Shown: positions 43,956 through 52,704 of the stretch, piece by piece | Layout: every line of letters begins with the position of its first letter | Position numbering within the stretch: position 1 is the stretch's first letter | NCBI RefSeq assembly: GCF_001937195.1 | Contig: NZ_MSDO01000021.1 | Span: 35,440-99,439 of the forward strand | Reading direction: 5' to 3' | From: Salinicola socius | GTDB taxonomy: Bacteria; Pseudomonadota; Gammaproteobacteria; Pseudomonadales; Halomonadaceae | DNA length: 64,000 nt | Translations under genes and position numbers: made by a program | Notes under the pieces: generated by a model | Told to the model about the DNA's origin: nothing | Seen by the model: only the letters and a program-made list of their open reading frames with translations | The model's database searches: none

Positions 43956-43980
43956 TTTCACGCTTGGCCTGATTTCACGC
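43951..43980. repeat. 17-bp tandem repeat across the cdhC stop codon
   Basis: CCTGATTTCACGCTTGG (43951-43967) is followed by CCTGATTTCACGC (43968-43980). Each copy contains a TGA; the first is the cdhC stop. Confidence 0.9.
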
Positions 43981-44077
43981 CAGCCCCATTCCAGCCCTTT
44001 TGGCGAACCCGCGCTCAGCGAAGACGTGAGCGCGGGTTCGCGGGCTTTCCTTTTCCGAACTGCCCTGGAGGGTCTTG

Positions 44078-45049
44078 ATGACTGCTTCCACTCTTCCCCG
44101 CAATGTCGCTGTGATCGGTACCGGCGTGATCGGCAACGGCTGGATCGCCCGCGCCCTGGCGGCCGGCTGCCGGGTCACCGCCTTCGATCCCGATCCCGCT
44201 GCCGGGGAGCGCACCCGCGCCTTCGTCGAGCGCGCCTGGCCGGCGTTGGAGCGGCTGGGGCTCGCCGAGAACGCCGATCCCGAGGCGCTGACCTTCGTCG
44301 ATTCACTGGAGGCCGCCGTCGAGGGCGCCGAGCTGATCCAGGAGAACGTCCCCGAGCGGTTGGCGCTCAAGCACGACGTGTTGAGCCAGCTCGACGCGCT
44401 GGCGCCGCTGGACGTGGTGATCGGTTCGTCGACCTCCGGCATCAAGCCGAGCGATCTGCAGTCCGCCTGCGATCGGGCGCCAGGGCGCGTGATCGTGGCG
44501 CATCCGTTCAACCCGGTCTATCTGCTGCCGCTGGTGGAACTGGTCGGTGGCGAGCACACCGCGCCGGTGGTGATCGAGCGCGCCCAGGCACAGTATGCCG
44601 CGCTTGGCATGCGTCCGCTGGTGGTGCGTCGCGAGATCGAAGGTCACGTCGCCGATCGGCTGATGGAAGCGTTGTGGCGCGAGGCGCTGCACCTGGTCAA
44701 CGACGGTGTCGCCACTACCGAGGAGATCGACGCGGCGGTGGTCTACGGCTGCGGTCTGCGCTGGTCGCTGATGGGGACGTTCCTCACCTTCCATCTGGCC
44801 GGTGGCGACGGTGGCATGCGACACATGCTGCACCAGTTCGGCCCGGCGCTGAAACTGCCGTGGACCAAGCTGGAAGCGCCGGAGCTGACCGACGAACTGA
44901 TCGATAGGGTCGCCGATGGCTGCGAGCATCAGGCCGCCGGCCGCAGCGTCGCCGAGCTCGAGACACGCCGCGATGCGTTTCTCACCGAACTGCTGGAGCT
45001 GACCCAGAAATACTGGCCGGAAGCCGAAGGGCTCCAGGGTCGGATTTAA
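44078..45049 (+). CDS. cdhA: L-carnitine 3-dehydrogenase
   Basis: A 323-residue member of the 3-hydroxyacyl-CoA dehydrogenase superfamily that oxidises L-carnitine to 3-dehydrocarnitine with NAD. The Rossmann motif is VAVIGTGVIGNGWIARALAAG; the catalytic histidine is in IVAHPFNPVYLLPLVELVGG; the family hallmark LRWSLMGTFLTFHLAGGDGGM follows. The ATG at 44078 is chosen over a TTG three bases earlier because GGAGGG is five bases upstream. Its stop overlaps the cdhB start (TAATG), so the two proteins are probably coupled; in some bacteria they are fused. Confidence 0.94.
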   Translation: MTASTLPRNVAVIGTGVIGNGWIARALAAGCRVTAFDPDPAAGERTRAFVERAWPALERLGLAENADPEALTFVDSLEAAVEGAELIQENVPERLALKHDVLSQLDALAPLDVVIGSSTSGIKPSDLQSACDRAPGRVIVAHPFNPVYLLPLVELVGGEHTAPVVIERAQAQYAALGMRPLVVRREIEGHVADRLMEALWREALHLVNDGVATTEEIDAAVVYGCGLRWSLMGTFLTFHLAGGDGGMRHMLHQFGPALKLPWTKLEAPELTDELIDRVADGCEHQAAGRSVAELETRRDAFLTELLELTQKYWPEAEGLQGRI

Positions 45050-45096
45050 TGAACGAGACGGATTTGATGAGCGAGGCGCCTTTGATGACCACGATT
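45043..45096. repeat. 18-bp triple repeat at the cdhB start
   Basis: Three consecutive 18-base units (45043-45060, 45061-45078, 45079-45096) each carry a TTxATGA core with an in-frame ATG. The first two match at 14 of 18 bases or better, and the third has diverged more. Confidence 0.8.
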
Positions 45097-45558
45097 CCGG
45101 ATGATCCGCTTTTCCAGACCCGGGTGCTGGATGCCTGGGTCGACTACAACGGCCACATGAACGATGCCGAGTACGCCCGCGTGTTCTCGCTGGCGGTGGA
45201 GGCGGTGATGGATCGCGTCGGTCTCGACGAGGCCGGTCGCGCCGAGCATGGCTATACGATCTATACCCTCGAGACCCATCTCTGCTATCGCCAGCAAGCG
45301 CATCGCGGTGAAGGATTGCGGGTGGCGCTGACGCTGCTCGACAGCGACGCCAAGCGTCTGCACGTGCTGTTCACGCTGAACAATGTGGATGGAGACGTGC
45401 TCGCGACCAGCGAACAGATGCTGATGGGGATCGACGTGGCCAGTGGCCGGCCGGCACCGTTTCCCGAGCCGGTGGCCACGGCGGTTGCTTCGCTGCCGGC
45501 CGCGGGTGACGAATGGCCCAGCGCTGCCGGGCGTCGAATCGGCATTCGCCGCGGCTAG
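45049..45558 (+). CDS. cdhB: Betainyl-CoA thioesterase CdhB
   Basis: A 169-residue hot-dog-fold thioesterase that releases glycine betaine from betainyl-CoA, finishing carnitine breakdown. The fold signature DYNGHMNDAEYARVFSLAVEAVMD with the acidic active residue and the HLCYRQQAHRGEGLRV strand are present. The start is ambiguous: three ATG codons (45049, 45067, 45085) lie in three imperfect 18-bp repeats, giving MNETDL, MSEAPL and MTTIPD. The first is listed because it overlaps the cdhA stop; the third would give the usual family N-terminus. Confidence 0.92.
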   Translation: MNETDLMSEAPLMTTIPDDPLFQTRVLDAWVDYNGHMNDAEYARVFSLAVEAVMDRVGLDEAGRAEHGYTIYTLETHLCYRQQAHRGEGLRVALTLLDSDAKRLHVLFTLNNVDGDVLATSEQMLMGIDVASGRPAPFPEPVATAVASLPAAGDEWPSAAGRRIGIRRG

Positions 45559-46538
45559 TCTTCCGGCGGGACTCGGCCGGCGCGACGCGCGTCGCTCGGG
45601 GCCTGAGCGTAGCGTTGGCGGTAGGCACGGGAAAAACTCGAGGCTGAGCCGAATCCGCAGGCCAGCCCGATGCTCAGAATGTCGTGATCGGTCTCCTCGA
45701 GCAGATGCCGGGCTCGATCCAGGCGCAGTTCGAGGTAGTAATCCCGGGGGCGCTTGCCCAGTTCATCGAGGAACAGCCGCTGAAGCTGGCGCAGCGACAG
45801 GCCGATCCGCTCGCTGAGTTCGGTTATCGACAGCGGCTGTTCGAGATGCTGCTCCATCAGCGCCACTGCGTCGACCAGTGGCCGGCGATGTGTGCCCAGT
45901 CGTTTCGCCAGCGGCAATCGCTGGTGATCCTGGCGCGGGCGCAGACGAGCATGGATCAACTGTTCGGAAATATCGTCGGCCAGGCCCTGACCGTGACGAC
46001 TGGCGATCATGCTCAGCGTCATGTCCATGGCCGCGGCACCGCCGGCGCAGGTGAAGCGGCGGGCGTCGATCTCGAACAGCGATTCCACGGCCTCGAGTCC
46101 CGGAAAACGCTCGCGGAAGGCGGGCAGACTCTCCCAGTGCAGCGTCAGACGATGGCCGTCGAGCAGGCCGACCTCGGCGAGTATCAGCGGGCCGGTGTCG
46201 ATGCCGCCCAGCAGGCAACCTTCGCTGGCCTGACGGTGAAGCCATTGCGCCAGACGACGCGATCGGTCGCGCTCAGGCTCGAAACCGGCGCATACCGCCA
46301 GTGTCGGCAGGGAGGGCGCGTCTGCCAGGCCACAGTCGACCAGCAGGGTCATGTCGTTGCTGGCGGTGACGGGCTGACCATCCTCGCTGATCAACAGCCA
46401 CCGATAGAGCTCACGGCCCGCCAATCGATTGGCGATTCGCAGCGGTTCCACGGCGGAGAAAAACGCCATCATCGAAAAGCGCGGGACCAGCAGAAATCCC
46501 ACCGGCTCGGGATACGGTCCGGCGTAATCCAGGCGCAT
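45555..46538 (-). CDS. cdhR: AraC-type regulator with GATase-like domain, CdhR
   Basis: A 327-residue regulator: an N-terminal DJ-1/PfpI (GATase1-like) sensor (residues about 10-195, VGFLLVPRFSMMAFFSAVEPLRIANRL) and a C-terminal AraC DNA-binding domain (LSITELSERIGLSLRQLQRLFLDELGKRPRDYYLELRL). CdhR in Pseudomonas activates carnitine catabolism in response to carnitine. Its stop codon region overlaps the end of cdhB by four bases in the opposite direction, a convergent arrangement next to its presumed target genes. GbdR-like function for betaine genes is the alternative. Confidence 0.88.
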   Translation of the reverse strand: MRLDYAGPYPEPVGFLLVPRFSMMAFFSAVEPLRIANRLAGRELYRWLLISEDGQPVTASNDMTLLVDCGLADAPSLPTLAVCAGFEPERDRSRRLAQWLHRQASEGCLLGGIDTGPLILAEVGLLDGHRLTLHWESLPAFRERFPGLEAVESLFEIDARRFTCAGGAAAMDMTLSMIASRHGQGLADDISEQLIHARLRPRQDHQRLPLAKRLGTHRRPLVDAVALMEQHLEQPLSITELSERIGLSLRQLQRLFLDELGKRPRDYYLELRLDRARHLLEETDHDILSIGLACGFGSASSFSRAYRQRYAQAPSDARRAGRVPPED

Positions 46539-46654
46539 GGTTTGTCACTCCGACATTACAAAACAGAACAATGATTTCGTTCGGCTTTTCCCCGAATTCG
46601 TGAGCTCATAGTGACAAAAAACGCAATATGAAACACGTTGACCAAGGATTTAGC

Positions 46655-47359
46655 ATGCAAACACCGGTACTGGCATTCGATGTGTACGGGACGCTGGTGG
46701 ATACGCAGGGCGTCGTCGCGCCCCTGGCCTCCCGGATCGGCGATGATGCGGTCGCCTTCGCGGAGCGTTGGCGAGACAAACAGTTCGAGTTCGCCTTTCG
46801 CCGTGGCCTGATGGGCGCTTACGTCGATTTCTTTCAGTGTCAACGGGAAGCGCTGGATCTGGTCGATCAGGAGCGGGGCTCGCGTTTTACCGAGGAGTTC
46901 AAGCAGGGTCTGATGGTCGTCTACCGTCGGCTGCCAGCGTTCAAGGAAGTTCCCGCTGCGCTCGAGCGTCTTCGCGGACTGGGCGTGCGCTGCGTGGCGT
47001 TCTCCAACGGCAGCCGTCAGAGCCTGGAGTCGCTGTTCGACCATGCCGGGTTGACGGCAATGTTCGACGATATCATCAGCGTCGAGGAAGTGCGGCGGTA
47101 CAAGCCCGATGCGGTCGTCTACGCGCATCTGCGCCAGCGCACCCATAGCCGCCCCGACAACACCTGGCTGGTTTCCAGCAATCCTTTCGATGTCATCGGC
47201 GCGCGGCACGCCGGTCTGCGGGCTGCCTGGATCCAGCGCAATCCCAATACCCCATTCGAACCCTGGGGCGACGCGCCCGACATGATGGCGCCCGATCTCG
47301 AGGCGCTGTCGGACCAGTTCCAGGTGGTCCTCGAACGCGAGGGAAAGCGTCGCAGCTGA
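46655..47359 (+). CDS. Haloacid dehalogenase, type II (L-2-haloacid dehalogenase-like)
   Basis: A 234-residue HAD-superfamily protein of the haloacid dehalogenase type II group, hydrolysing L-2-haloacids to D-2-hydroxyacids. The four HAD motifs are present: FDVYGTLVD with the nucleophile aspartate, the SNGS threonine/serine loop, the lysine in RRYKPDAVVY, and SSNPFDVIGARHAG. The ATG at 46655 follows AAGGA by eight bases; an upstream in-frame ATG at 46628 has no site. True dehalogenase activity is not assured because related proteins act on phosphates. Confidence 0.85.
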   Translation: MQTPVLAFDVYGTLVDTQGVVAPLASRIGDDAVAFAERWRDKQFEFAFRRGLMGAYVDFFQCQREALDLVDQERGSRFTEEFKQGLMVVYRRLPAFKEVPAALERLRGLGVRCVAFSNGSRQSLESLFDHAGLTAMFDDIISVEEVRRYKPDAVVYAHLRQRTHSRPDNTWLVSSNPFDVIGARHAGLRAAWIQRNPNTPFEPWGDAPDMMAPDLEALSDQFQVVLEREGKRRS

Positions 47360-47416
47360 GCCGAACGGGACTTCCGTCTAACGGCGCGAACGCCGGAAAC
47401 TGGCTACGCTGCCAAT

Positions 47417-48784
47417 ATGGCCGACTCGACGGGTGGAACTCGCAGACTCATGACGCGGCGGTGGTGCCGCGCGGCCTGGCTCGTCTGTCTGTTGGCTGGC
47501 TTGCTCTTGGCGCTGACCGGACTGGCCCAGTCGCCTGCCGCGAATCGGGCAATGGTGCTGACGCTCGACGACAGCATCAATCCGGCAACGCGTGATTATG
47601 TCGAACGCGGCATCGATCGCGCCGAGGCGATGAGCGCAGAGCTCCTGGTCATCGAGCTCGACACGCCCGGTGGACAGGTCGAATCGATGCGCCGTCTGGC
47701 TCAGGCGATCCTTGCCGCCGAGCTGCCGGTCGCGACCTACGTCACTCCGAGCGGGGCGCGGGCGGCCAGCGCCGGTACCTACCTGCTTTACGCCAGCCCC
47801 GTCGCAGCCATGTCGCCCGGTACGCATCTCGGTTCGGCGACGCCAGTGACGCTGGGCAAGGCGTCGGGCGAGGACGCCAACAGCGAGGCGATGCGCCAGA
47901 AGATGATCGAGGATGCCGTGGCGACGATCCGTGGCTACGCCGAGCGTCACGGGCGCAATGCGGACTGGGCCGAGCAGGCCGTGCGCGAGGCGGACAATCT
48001 CGGCGCGGAGGAGGCGCTCGATCGCAATGTCATCGATGTGGTGGCCACCGATCTCGAGGATCTGATGACGCAGCTGGATGGCAGGCAGGTCGCGCTGGCG
48101 GACGGTGCGAAGACGCTGTCGACCCAAGGCATCGAACTCGTTCGCGAAGGGCCGGGCTGGCGTACTTCACTGCTCTCGCTGATTGCCAACCCCGTCGTGG
48201 CCTACGGCTTGCTGCTGATCGGCTTCTACGGGCTGGTATTCGAACTCGCCAGCCCCGGCACGCTGGTACCGGGCATCATCGGGGGCATCAGCCTGCTGCT
48301 GGGCCTTTTTGCCTTCCAGGTGCTGTCGATCGATCTGGCCGGGCTGGGGTTGGTGCTGCTGGGTCTTGCGATGATCGTTGGCGAGGCCTTCCTGCCCAGT
48401 TTCGGTGCGCTTGGTGCGGGCGGTATCGTCGCTTTCGTGATCGGTTCCATCCTGCTGATGGACGAGGCCAACAGTGCCGTGGCGTGGCCGCTGATCGGCG
48501 GTACCGCACTGATCGCCGCCGGCTTCCTGCTGTGGGGTGTGATGCGTCTGATGACGGTGCGACGGCGGGCTCCTCTGGCCGGTCGTGAAGAGTTGATCGG
48601 CGCCGATGCGGTGGCTCTGGGGGATTTTTCCGCCGGCCGCGGCAAGGTGCTGCTGCATGGCGAGCGCTGGCGGGCCCGTGGCGAGGGCAGCATTCATGAC
48701 GGCGACAAGCTTCGTGTCACGGCCTTGGAGGGTTTGACCGTCAGTGTCGAACCGACCCCGGCCCCCTGGGAGGAGACGAGATGA
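47417..48784 (+). CDS. NfeD-family membrane serine protease (long form)
   Basis: A 455-residue long-form NfeD protein (STOPP group). Order of parts: signal peptide, a ClpP-like protease domain (about residues 45-230) with [14 protein letters not shown] and the nucleophile Ser118 in [18 protein letters not shown], four to five membrane spans (about 235-375), and a C-terminal OB-fold NfeD domain ([30 protein letters not shown]). A second ATG at codon 12 (47450) would give a cleaner signal peptide and is a real alternative start. The stop overlaps the slipin gene, its usual partner. Confidence 0.9.
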   Translation: MADSTGGTRRLMTRRWCRAAWLVCLLAGLLLALTGLAQSPAANRAMVLTLDDSINPATRDYVERGIDRAEAMSAELLVIELDTPGGQVESMRRLAQAILAAELPVATYVTPSGARAASAGTYLLYASPVAAMSPGTHLGSATPVTLGKASGEDANSEAMRQKMIEDAVATIRGYAERHGRNADWAEQAVREADNLGAEEALDRNVIDVVATDLEDLMTQLDGRQVALADGAKTLSTQGIELVREGPGWRTSLLSLIANPVVAYGLLLIGFYGLVFELASPGTLVPGIIGGISLLLGLFAFQVLSIDLAGLGLVLLGLAMIVGEAFLPSFGALGAGGIVAFVIGSILLMDEANSAVAWPLIGGTALIAAGFLLWGVMRLMTVRRRAPLAGREELIGADAVALGDFSAGRGKVLLHGERWRARGEGSIHDGDKLRVTALEGLTVSVEPTPAPWEETR

Positions 48785-49569
48785 TGTTGGCCTATCTGGT
48801 ACCCGTCGTACTGCTGATTCTGCTGTTGCTGGCCTCGGTCCGGATTCTGCCGGAATACCGCCGCGGCGTGGTGTTCTTTCTCGGTCGCTTCCAGGATGTC
48901 AAAGGGCCGGGGCTGTTCTTCCTGATACCGGTGGTGCAGAAGATGCAGGTGGTCGATCTGCGCGTGATTACCATGGACGTCCCGGAACAGGACGTCATCT
49001 CCCGGGATAACGTCACCGTGCGTGTCAACGCGGTGCTCTATTTCCGTGTCGTCGACCCGGAGCGGGCGATCATCCAGGTCGAGAATTACGTCAACGCCAC
49101 CAGTCAGCTGGCGCAGACCACGCTGCGTTCGGTGTTGGGCAAGCACGATCTCGACGAGATGCTTTCGGAGCGGGACAAGCTCAACGACGACATCCAGGAG
49201 ATCATCGATACCCAGACCGAAGCCTGGGGGATCAAGGTCGCCAATGTCGAGATCAAGCATGTCGATCTCGACGAGAGCATGATCCGTGCGATCGCGCGCC
49301 AGGCCGAAGCCGAACGTGAGCGCCGGGCCAAGGTGATCCATGCCGAGGGCGAACAGCAGGCCGCCGAGAAGCTGGTCGAGGCGGCCGATATCATGTCCCG
49401 CAATCCGGCGGCGCTGCAGCTGCGTTACCTGCAAACCATGAGCGACATGAGCAACAAGAACGCTTCAACCATCGTTTTTCCGCTGCCAATGGACATCATG
49501 GAGGCATTCAAGACCATGGCGGGCTTCAGCAGCCGCAAGCCTGACCCCAACGTGTCGGAAGAGACATGA
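48781..49569 (+). CDS. Slipin (stomatin/prohibitin-like, SPFH family)
   Basis: A 262-residue SPFH protein: one N-terminal membrane anchor ([18 protein letters not shown]), then the band-7 domain ([37 protein letters not shown]) and a C-terminal coiled-coil rich in Ala, Glu and Arg ([33 protein letters not shown]). Slipins form ring or raft-like assemblies, and the neighbouring NfeD protease is known to cleave the slipin C-terminus. The two ATG codons at the start are adjacent; the first overlaps the NfeD stop. The pair is probably a membrane quality-control unit. Confidence 0.93.
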   Translation: MMLAYLVPVVLLILLLLASVRILPEYRRGVVFFLGRFQDVKGPGLFFLIPVVQKMQVVDLRVITMDVPEQDVISRDNVTVRVNAVLYFRVVDPERAIIQVENYVNATSQLAQTTLRSVLGKHDLDEMLSERDKLNDDIQEIIDTQTEAWGIKVANVEIKHVDLDESMIRAIARQAEAERERRAKVIHAEGEQQAAEKLVEAADIMSRNPAALQLRYLQTMSDMSNKNASTIVFPLPMDIMEAFKTMAGFSSRKPDPNVSEET

Positions 49570-49628
49570 CGACGGCTCAATGCCGCGGCGAGAGCGTGTA
49601 TGCTTGAGATTCATTCCGCCGACAGACC

Positions 49629-50345
49629 ATGGAGCCTCGCTTGGCCACGTCACAATTCCCCTCGCCACACCGGCCATCCGCACTCGCCATCTTCGATCTC
49701 GACGACACCCTGCTCGATGGCGACTGTACCCATCTCTGGCTCGAATGGATCATCGAATGCGGCTGGGTCGAGGACGGGTCGGCTCTGCTGGAACAGATGC
49801 GCGAGCACGACAAGCAGTACCATGCCGGCACGCTGAACATGACCGATCATCTGCGTTTTACCCTTGCACCGCTGATCGGTCGCACTCGCGGGGTGGTGAA
49901 AGAACAGGTCGACGCCTTCGTCGAGGACAGAGTTCGCCCGCGCTTGATGCAGGAAGGGGTCGCGCGGCTCCAGGCCCACATCCGGGACGGCCACGCCACG
50001 CTGGTGATCTCCGCCTCGATGCATCATCTGGTCGAGCCCATCGCGCACGCCATCGGCGCGGACGGTGCCCTGGCGACGCTGCCCGAGCTCGATGCCGACG
50101 GTCGTTTCACTGGCGAGCCCACCGGTATCCAGACCTACCAGCGCGGCAAGCTCGACGCCTTCGAAGCGTGGCTATCCAGCCACGACACCGGCTTTGCCGA
50201 AGGCTGGGAGACCTGGGGCTACAGCGACTCCTTCAATGACCTGCCTTTGCTCGAATTCGTCGACCATCCCCACGCCACCCAGCCGGACGCCCGCCTGCGC
50301 GAAATCGCCGAAGCGCGTGGGTGGCCGGTTCTGCAGTGGCGCTAG
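49629..50345 (+). CDS. HAD-family hydrolase, subfamily IB (SerB-like phosphatase)
   Basis: A 238-residue HAD subfamily IB protein. The nucleophile motif is AIFDLDDTLLDGDCTHLWLEW, motif II is LVISASMHHLVEPIA, and motif IV is GWETWGYSDSFNDLPLLEF. The C1 cap lies between residues about 35 and 120. Such proteins are annotated as SerB-like phosphatases or as PgpC/YfhB-type phosphatidylglycerophosphatases; the substrate is undetermined. The ribosome site before the ATG is weak, so the start could be one of the later codons before the FDLDDTLL strand. Confidence 0.85.
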   Translation: MEPRLATSQFPSPHRPSALAIFDLDDTLLDGDCTHLWLEWIIECGWVEDGSALLEQMREHDKQYHAGTLNMTDHLRFTLAPLIGRTRGVVKEQVDAFVEDRVRPRLMQEGVARLQAHIRDGHATLVISASMHHLVEPIAHAIGADGALATLPELDADGRFTGEPTGIQTYQRGKLDAFEAWLSSHDTGFAEGWETWGYSDSFNDLPLLEFVDHPHATQPDARLREIAEARGWPVLQWR

Positions 50346-50430
50346 CGCCCGACAGCCACCACCGAAATCATCAATCACCCTGATTGAAATAACTCATGGC
50401 GGGTCACCGTTGCGTCATCGGTAACTGGGG

Positions 50431-50468
50431 TATATTTTATCAACCGAGGTTTAACTTGATAACCGAGG
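50431..50468 (+). promoter_or_regulatory. Candidate MntR-controlled promoter of mntH
   Basis: A TATATT (50431-50436) fits a -10 box. Just after it TTATCAA (50437-50443) and TTGATAA (50456-50462) form a perfect 7-bp inverted repeat with a 12-base spacer, and AACCGAGG occurs directly repeated at 50442 and 50461. The location before mntH, with mntR downstream, fits a manganese-responsive operator. The inferred regulator is MntR. Confidence 0.5.
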
Positions 50469-50508
50469 CATCGTTGCCTGGGTATGTTGATCATCTCCAG
50501 AGGCCGTC

Positions 50509-51786
50509 GTGTCCAACTCCTTGACCGAATCCCGTGACGAACGCCTGTCGGCGCCGGCGACTGCTCGCCGTCGATCGGGGCTGTCGCGCTTTCTACCGTT
50601 TTTCGGCCCGGCAATGATCGCGGCAGTCGCCTATATCGATCCGGGCAACTTCGCCACCAACATCGAAGCGGGCTCGCGTTACGGTTATGTCCTGCTGTGG
50701 GTGGTGCTGTGGGCCAACCTGATGGCGATGCTGATCCAGACGCTATCGGTGCGGCTGGGTCTGGCAACCGGCAAGAATCTGGCGGAGATGATCCGGGATC
50801 GCTATCCGCGCCCGCTGGTCTGGTTCTATTGGGTCCAGGCCGAACTGGTTGCGATTGCCACGGACCTGGCCGAGTTCCTCGGTGCCGCGCTGGCCTTCAA
50901 TCTGCTGTTCGGGATGACGATGCTCGAAGGGGCGCTGCTCACGGGCGCGATCACCTATGCCGCGCTCTACATGCAGCGCTTCGGTTTCCGCCTGCTGGAG
51001 GTCATCATCGGCAGCATGCTGCTGGCGGTGGCCGCCGGATTCGTCATTCAGATCATCATGGGGCGACCCGAGGCCGCGCCGGCCATTCAGGGCTTGCTCC
51101 TGCCGCAGTTTCCCGATGGCTACGCGGTGTTTCTGGCCGCCGGGATCCTGGGCGCGACGGTGATGCCCCACGTCATCTATCTACACTCGTCGCTGTCGCA
51201 GCGCCGCGTGGCGACTCATACCGACGAACAGCGCCGCCGTGCCATGCGCTATTACCGCTGGGACGTGATCATCGGCATGGGTATCGCCGGAATCATCAAT
51301 CTGTCGATGCTGGCACTGGCCGCCTCGGTCTTCTTCGATAACGGCCGTACCGGCGTCGCTTCCATCGAGCAGAGCTATCAGCTGTTGGCGCCGTTGATGG
51401 ATCGGGATCTGGCGAGCACGCTGTTCGGCTTTACACTGCTGATGGCGGGGCTATCCTCGTCGATCGTCGGCACCATGGCGGGCCAGGTGGTGATGCAGGG
51501 GTTCGTCGGCTTCACCATTCCGCTGTGGCTGCGCCGCCTGTTGACGATGCTGCCGGCGATCGTGGTGATCATGCTGGGTTTCCCCGAGCAGCAGGTTCTC
51601 GTCGCCAGTCAGGTGGTCCTCAGTTTCGGCATTCCCTTTGCGTTGATTCCGTTGATCCACTTCACGGCACAGCACCGGTTGATGGGAAATCTGACCAACC
51701 GTCGCTGGGTAACCGGGCTGGGATGCCTCATCGCGGCGATCATCATCTTGCTGAATGGGTATGTGTTGGCCTTCGAGTTGCTGTAG
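50509..51786 (+). CDS. mntH: Nramp-family Mn2+/Fe2+ transporter MntH
   Basis: A 425-residue proton-coupled divalent metal importer of the inner membrane with eleven spans. The metal-binding unwound helix is AYIDPGNFATNIEAGS (about residues 40-55) and the partner motif is MPHVIYLHSS on span 6; both are intact, including the Asp-Pro-Gly-Asn quartet. The transport motif in the cytoplasmic loop is present. The gene starts with GTG at 50509. It is followed by mntR and preceded by an inverted repeat that is probably the MntR operator. Confidence 0.95.
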   Translation: MSNSLTESRDERLSAPATARRRSGLSRFLPFFGPAMIAAVAYIDPGNFATNIEAGSRYGYVLLWVVLWANLMAMLIQTLSVRLGLATGKNLAEMIRDRYPRPLVWFYWVQAELVAIATDLAEFLGAALAFNLLFGMTMLEGALLTGAITYAALYMQRFGFRLLEVIIGSMLLAVAAGFVIQIIMGRPEAAPAIQGLLLPQFPDGYAVFLAAGILGATVMPHVIYLHSSLSQRRVATHTDEQRRRAMRYYRWDVIIGMGIAGIINLSMLALAASVFFDNGRTGVASIEQSYQLLAPLMDRDLASTLFGFTLLMAGLSSSIVGTMAGQVVMQGFVGFTIPLWLRRLLTMLPAIVVIMLGFPEQQVLVASQVVLSFGIPFALIPLIHFTAQHRLMGNLTNRRWVTGLGCLIAAIIILLNGYVLAFELL

Positions 51787-51861
51787 GCTTTCAAGGACGC
51801 GCGCGGGCGAACTCCTGAAAGGCTCCCGCCGCCCATCATTCTGCCCGTCGATGAGAACATC

Positions 51862-52284
51862 ATGTCAGTGACGCCACGCCCCCGTTATGCCCGCTTCGAG
51901 CGTACGCGCCTCGACCACCAGCAGGAGCTGGTGGAAGATTACGTGGAGGAGATCGCGCAGCTACATCGCGACCACGGCGAAGCTCGGGCCAGCGATCTGG
52001 CCGAGCGTTTCGGCGTCAGTGCCGCTGCGGTCTCCAAGGTGATTGCGCGGCTCAAGCGTGACGGGCTGGCCGAGGCGCGTCCGTATCGCGGCGTCTTTCT
52101 GACCGTGAAAGGCAGTGAGCTGGCCGAAAAGGTCGAGGCACGCCATCAACTGGTATTGTCGACGCTGCTGGCACTGGGCGTGCCGCCCCATGTGGCCGAA
52201 GCCGATTCCGAAGGTATCGAACACCACTGCAGTGATGCCACCGTCGAAGCCATGCAACGGTTTCTGGAAGCGCATAACCGCTAG
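51862..52284 (+). CDS. mntR: Manganese-responsive regulator MntR (DtxR family)
   Basis: A 140-residue DtxR/MntR-type repressor. The winged helix is ASDLAERFGVSAAAVSKVIARLKRDGLAEARPYRGVFLT, followed by the dimerisation and metal-binding helices (HQLVLSTLLALGVPPHVAEADSEGIEHHCSDATVEAMQRFLEAH) where Asp, Glu and His ligands are expected. The N-terminal arm RLDHQQELVEDYVEEIAQL fits proteobacterial MntR. It sits 75 bases after mntH on the same strand and is the natural repressor of that gene. The ribosome site is weak. Confidence 0.9.
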   Translation: MSVTPRPRYARFERTRLDHQQELVEDYVEEIAQLHRDHGEARASDLAERFGVSAAAVSKVIARLKRDGLAEARPYRGVFLTVKGSELAEKVEARHQLVLSTLLALGVPPHVAEADSEGIEHHCSDATVEAMQRFLEAHNR

Positions 52285-52704
52285 ACGATGGCATTGGCCG
52301 CAGATGCCCCTCCCTATTCCGTCTGGGAACCTTTCGACGTTGGTGGTAGAATCTTGCGCGCTGAAAGTCCTCGATCCATCACGCGCTCGACAAGGTCGCC
52401 TTCATGCAAGACCGATTCGACAACATCACCGGCATGACGCCACCCTAGCGTAACGCCCCCACCTCGACGTGCCTTCTATGCGCGCGTCTGGCTGTCCCGA
52501 TACCGCTGTATCGGCGAGACGGCTCGTATTCGTTCGACCCATTCAATCCAAATTCTTGCCGCGACTGCGTGGCCGTCCTTTGATGGCACTCTTTGCTGAC
52601 GCCGCGTCAATGACGGGCAGTACAGGTGGTCATCCTGTCTCCGTGCGATCAGGCGGGTAGCAGCCCATGACGGTTCACCGCGGCCCATGACAGGGAACTT
52701 GCCC
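52285..52704. other. Gene-poor region between mntR and the SulP gene
   Basis: A 420-base stretch with no convincing gene. It contains a 14-codon open frame from 52404 behind a weak AGG site, a hairpin CCGATAC-CGCT-GTATCGG at 52497-52514, and a 20-base direct repeat of GCCCATGAC (52663 and 52683) that ends at the SulP start. I see no promoter that I would defend. Confidence 0.5.
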
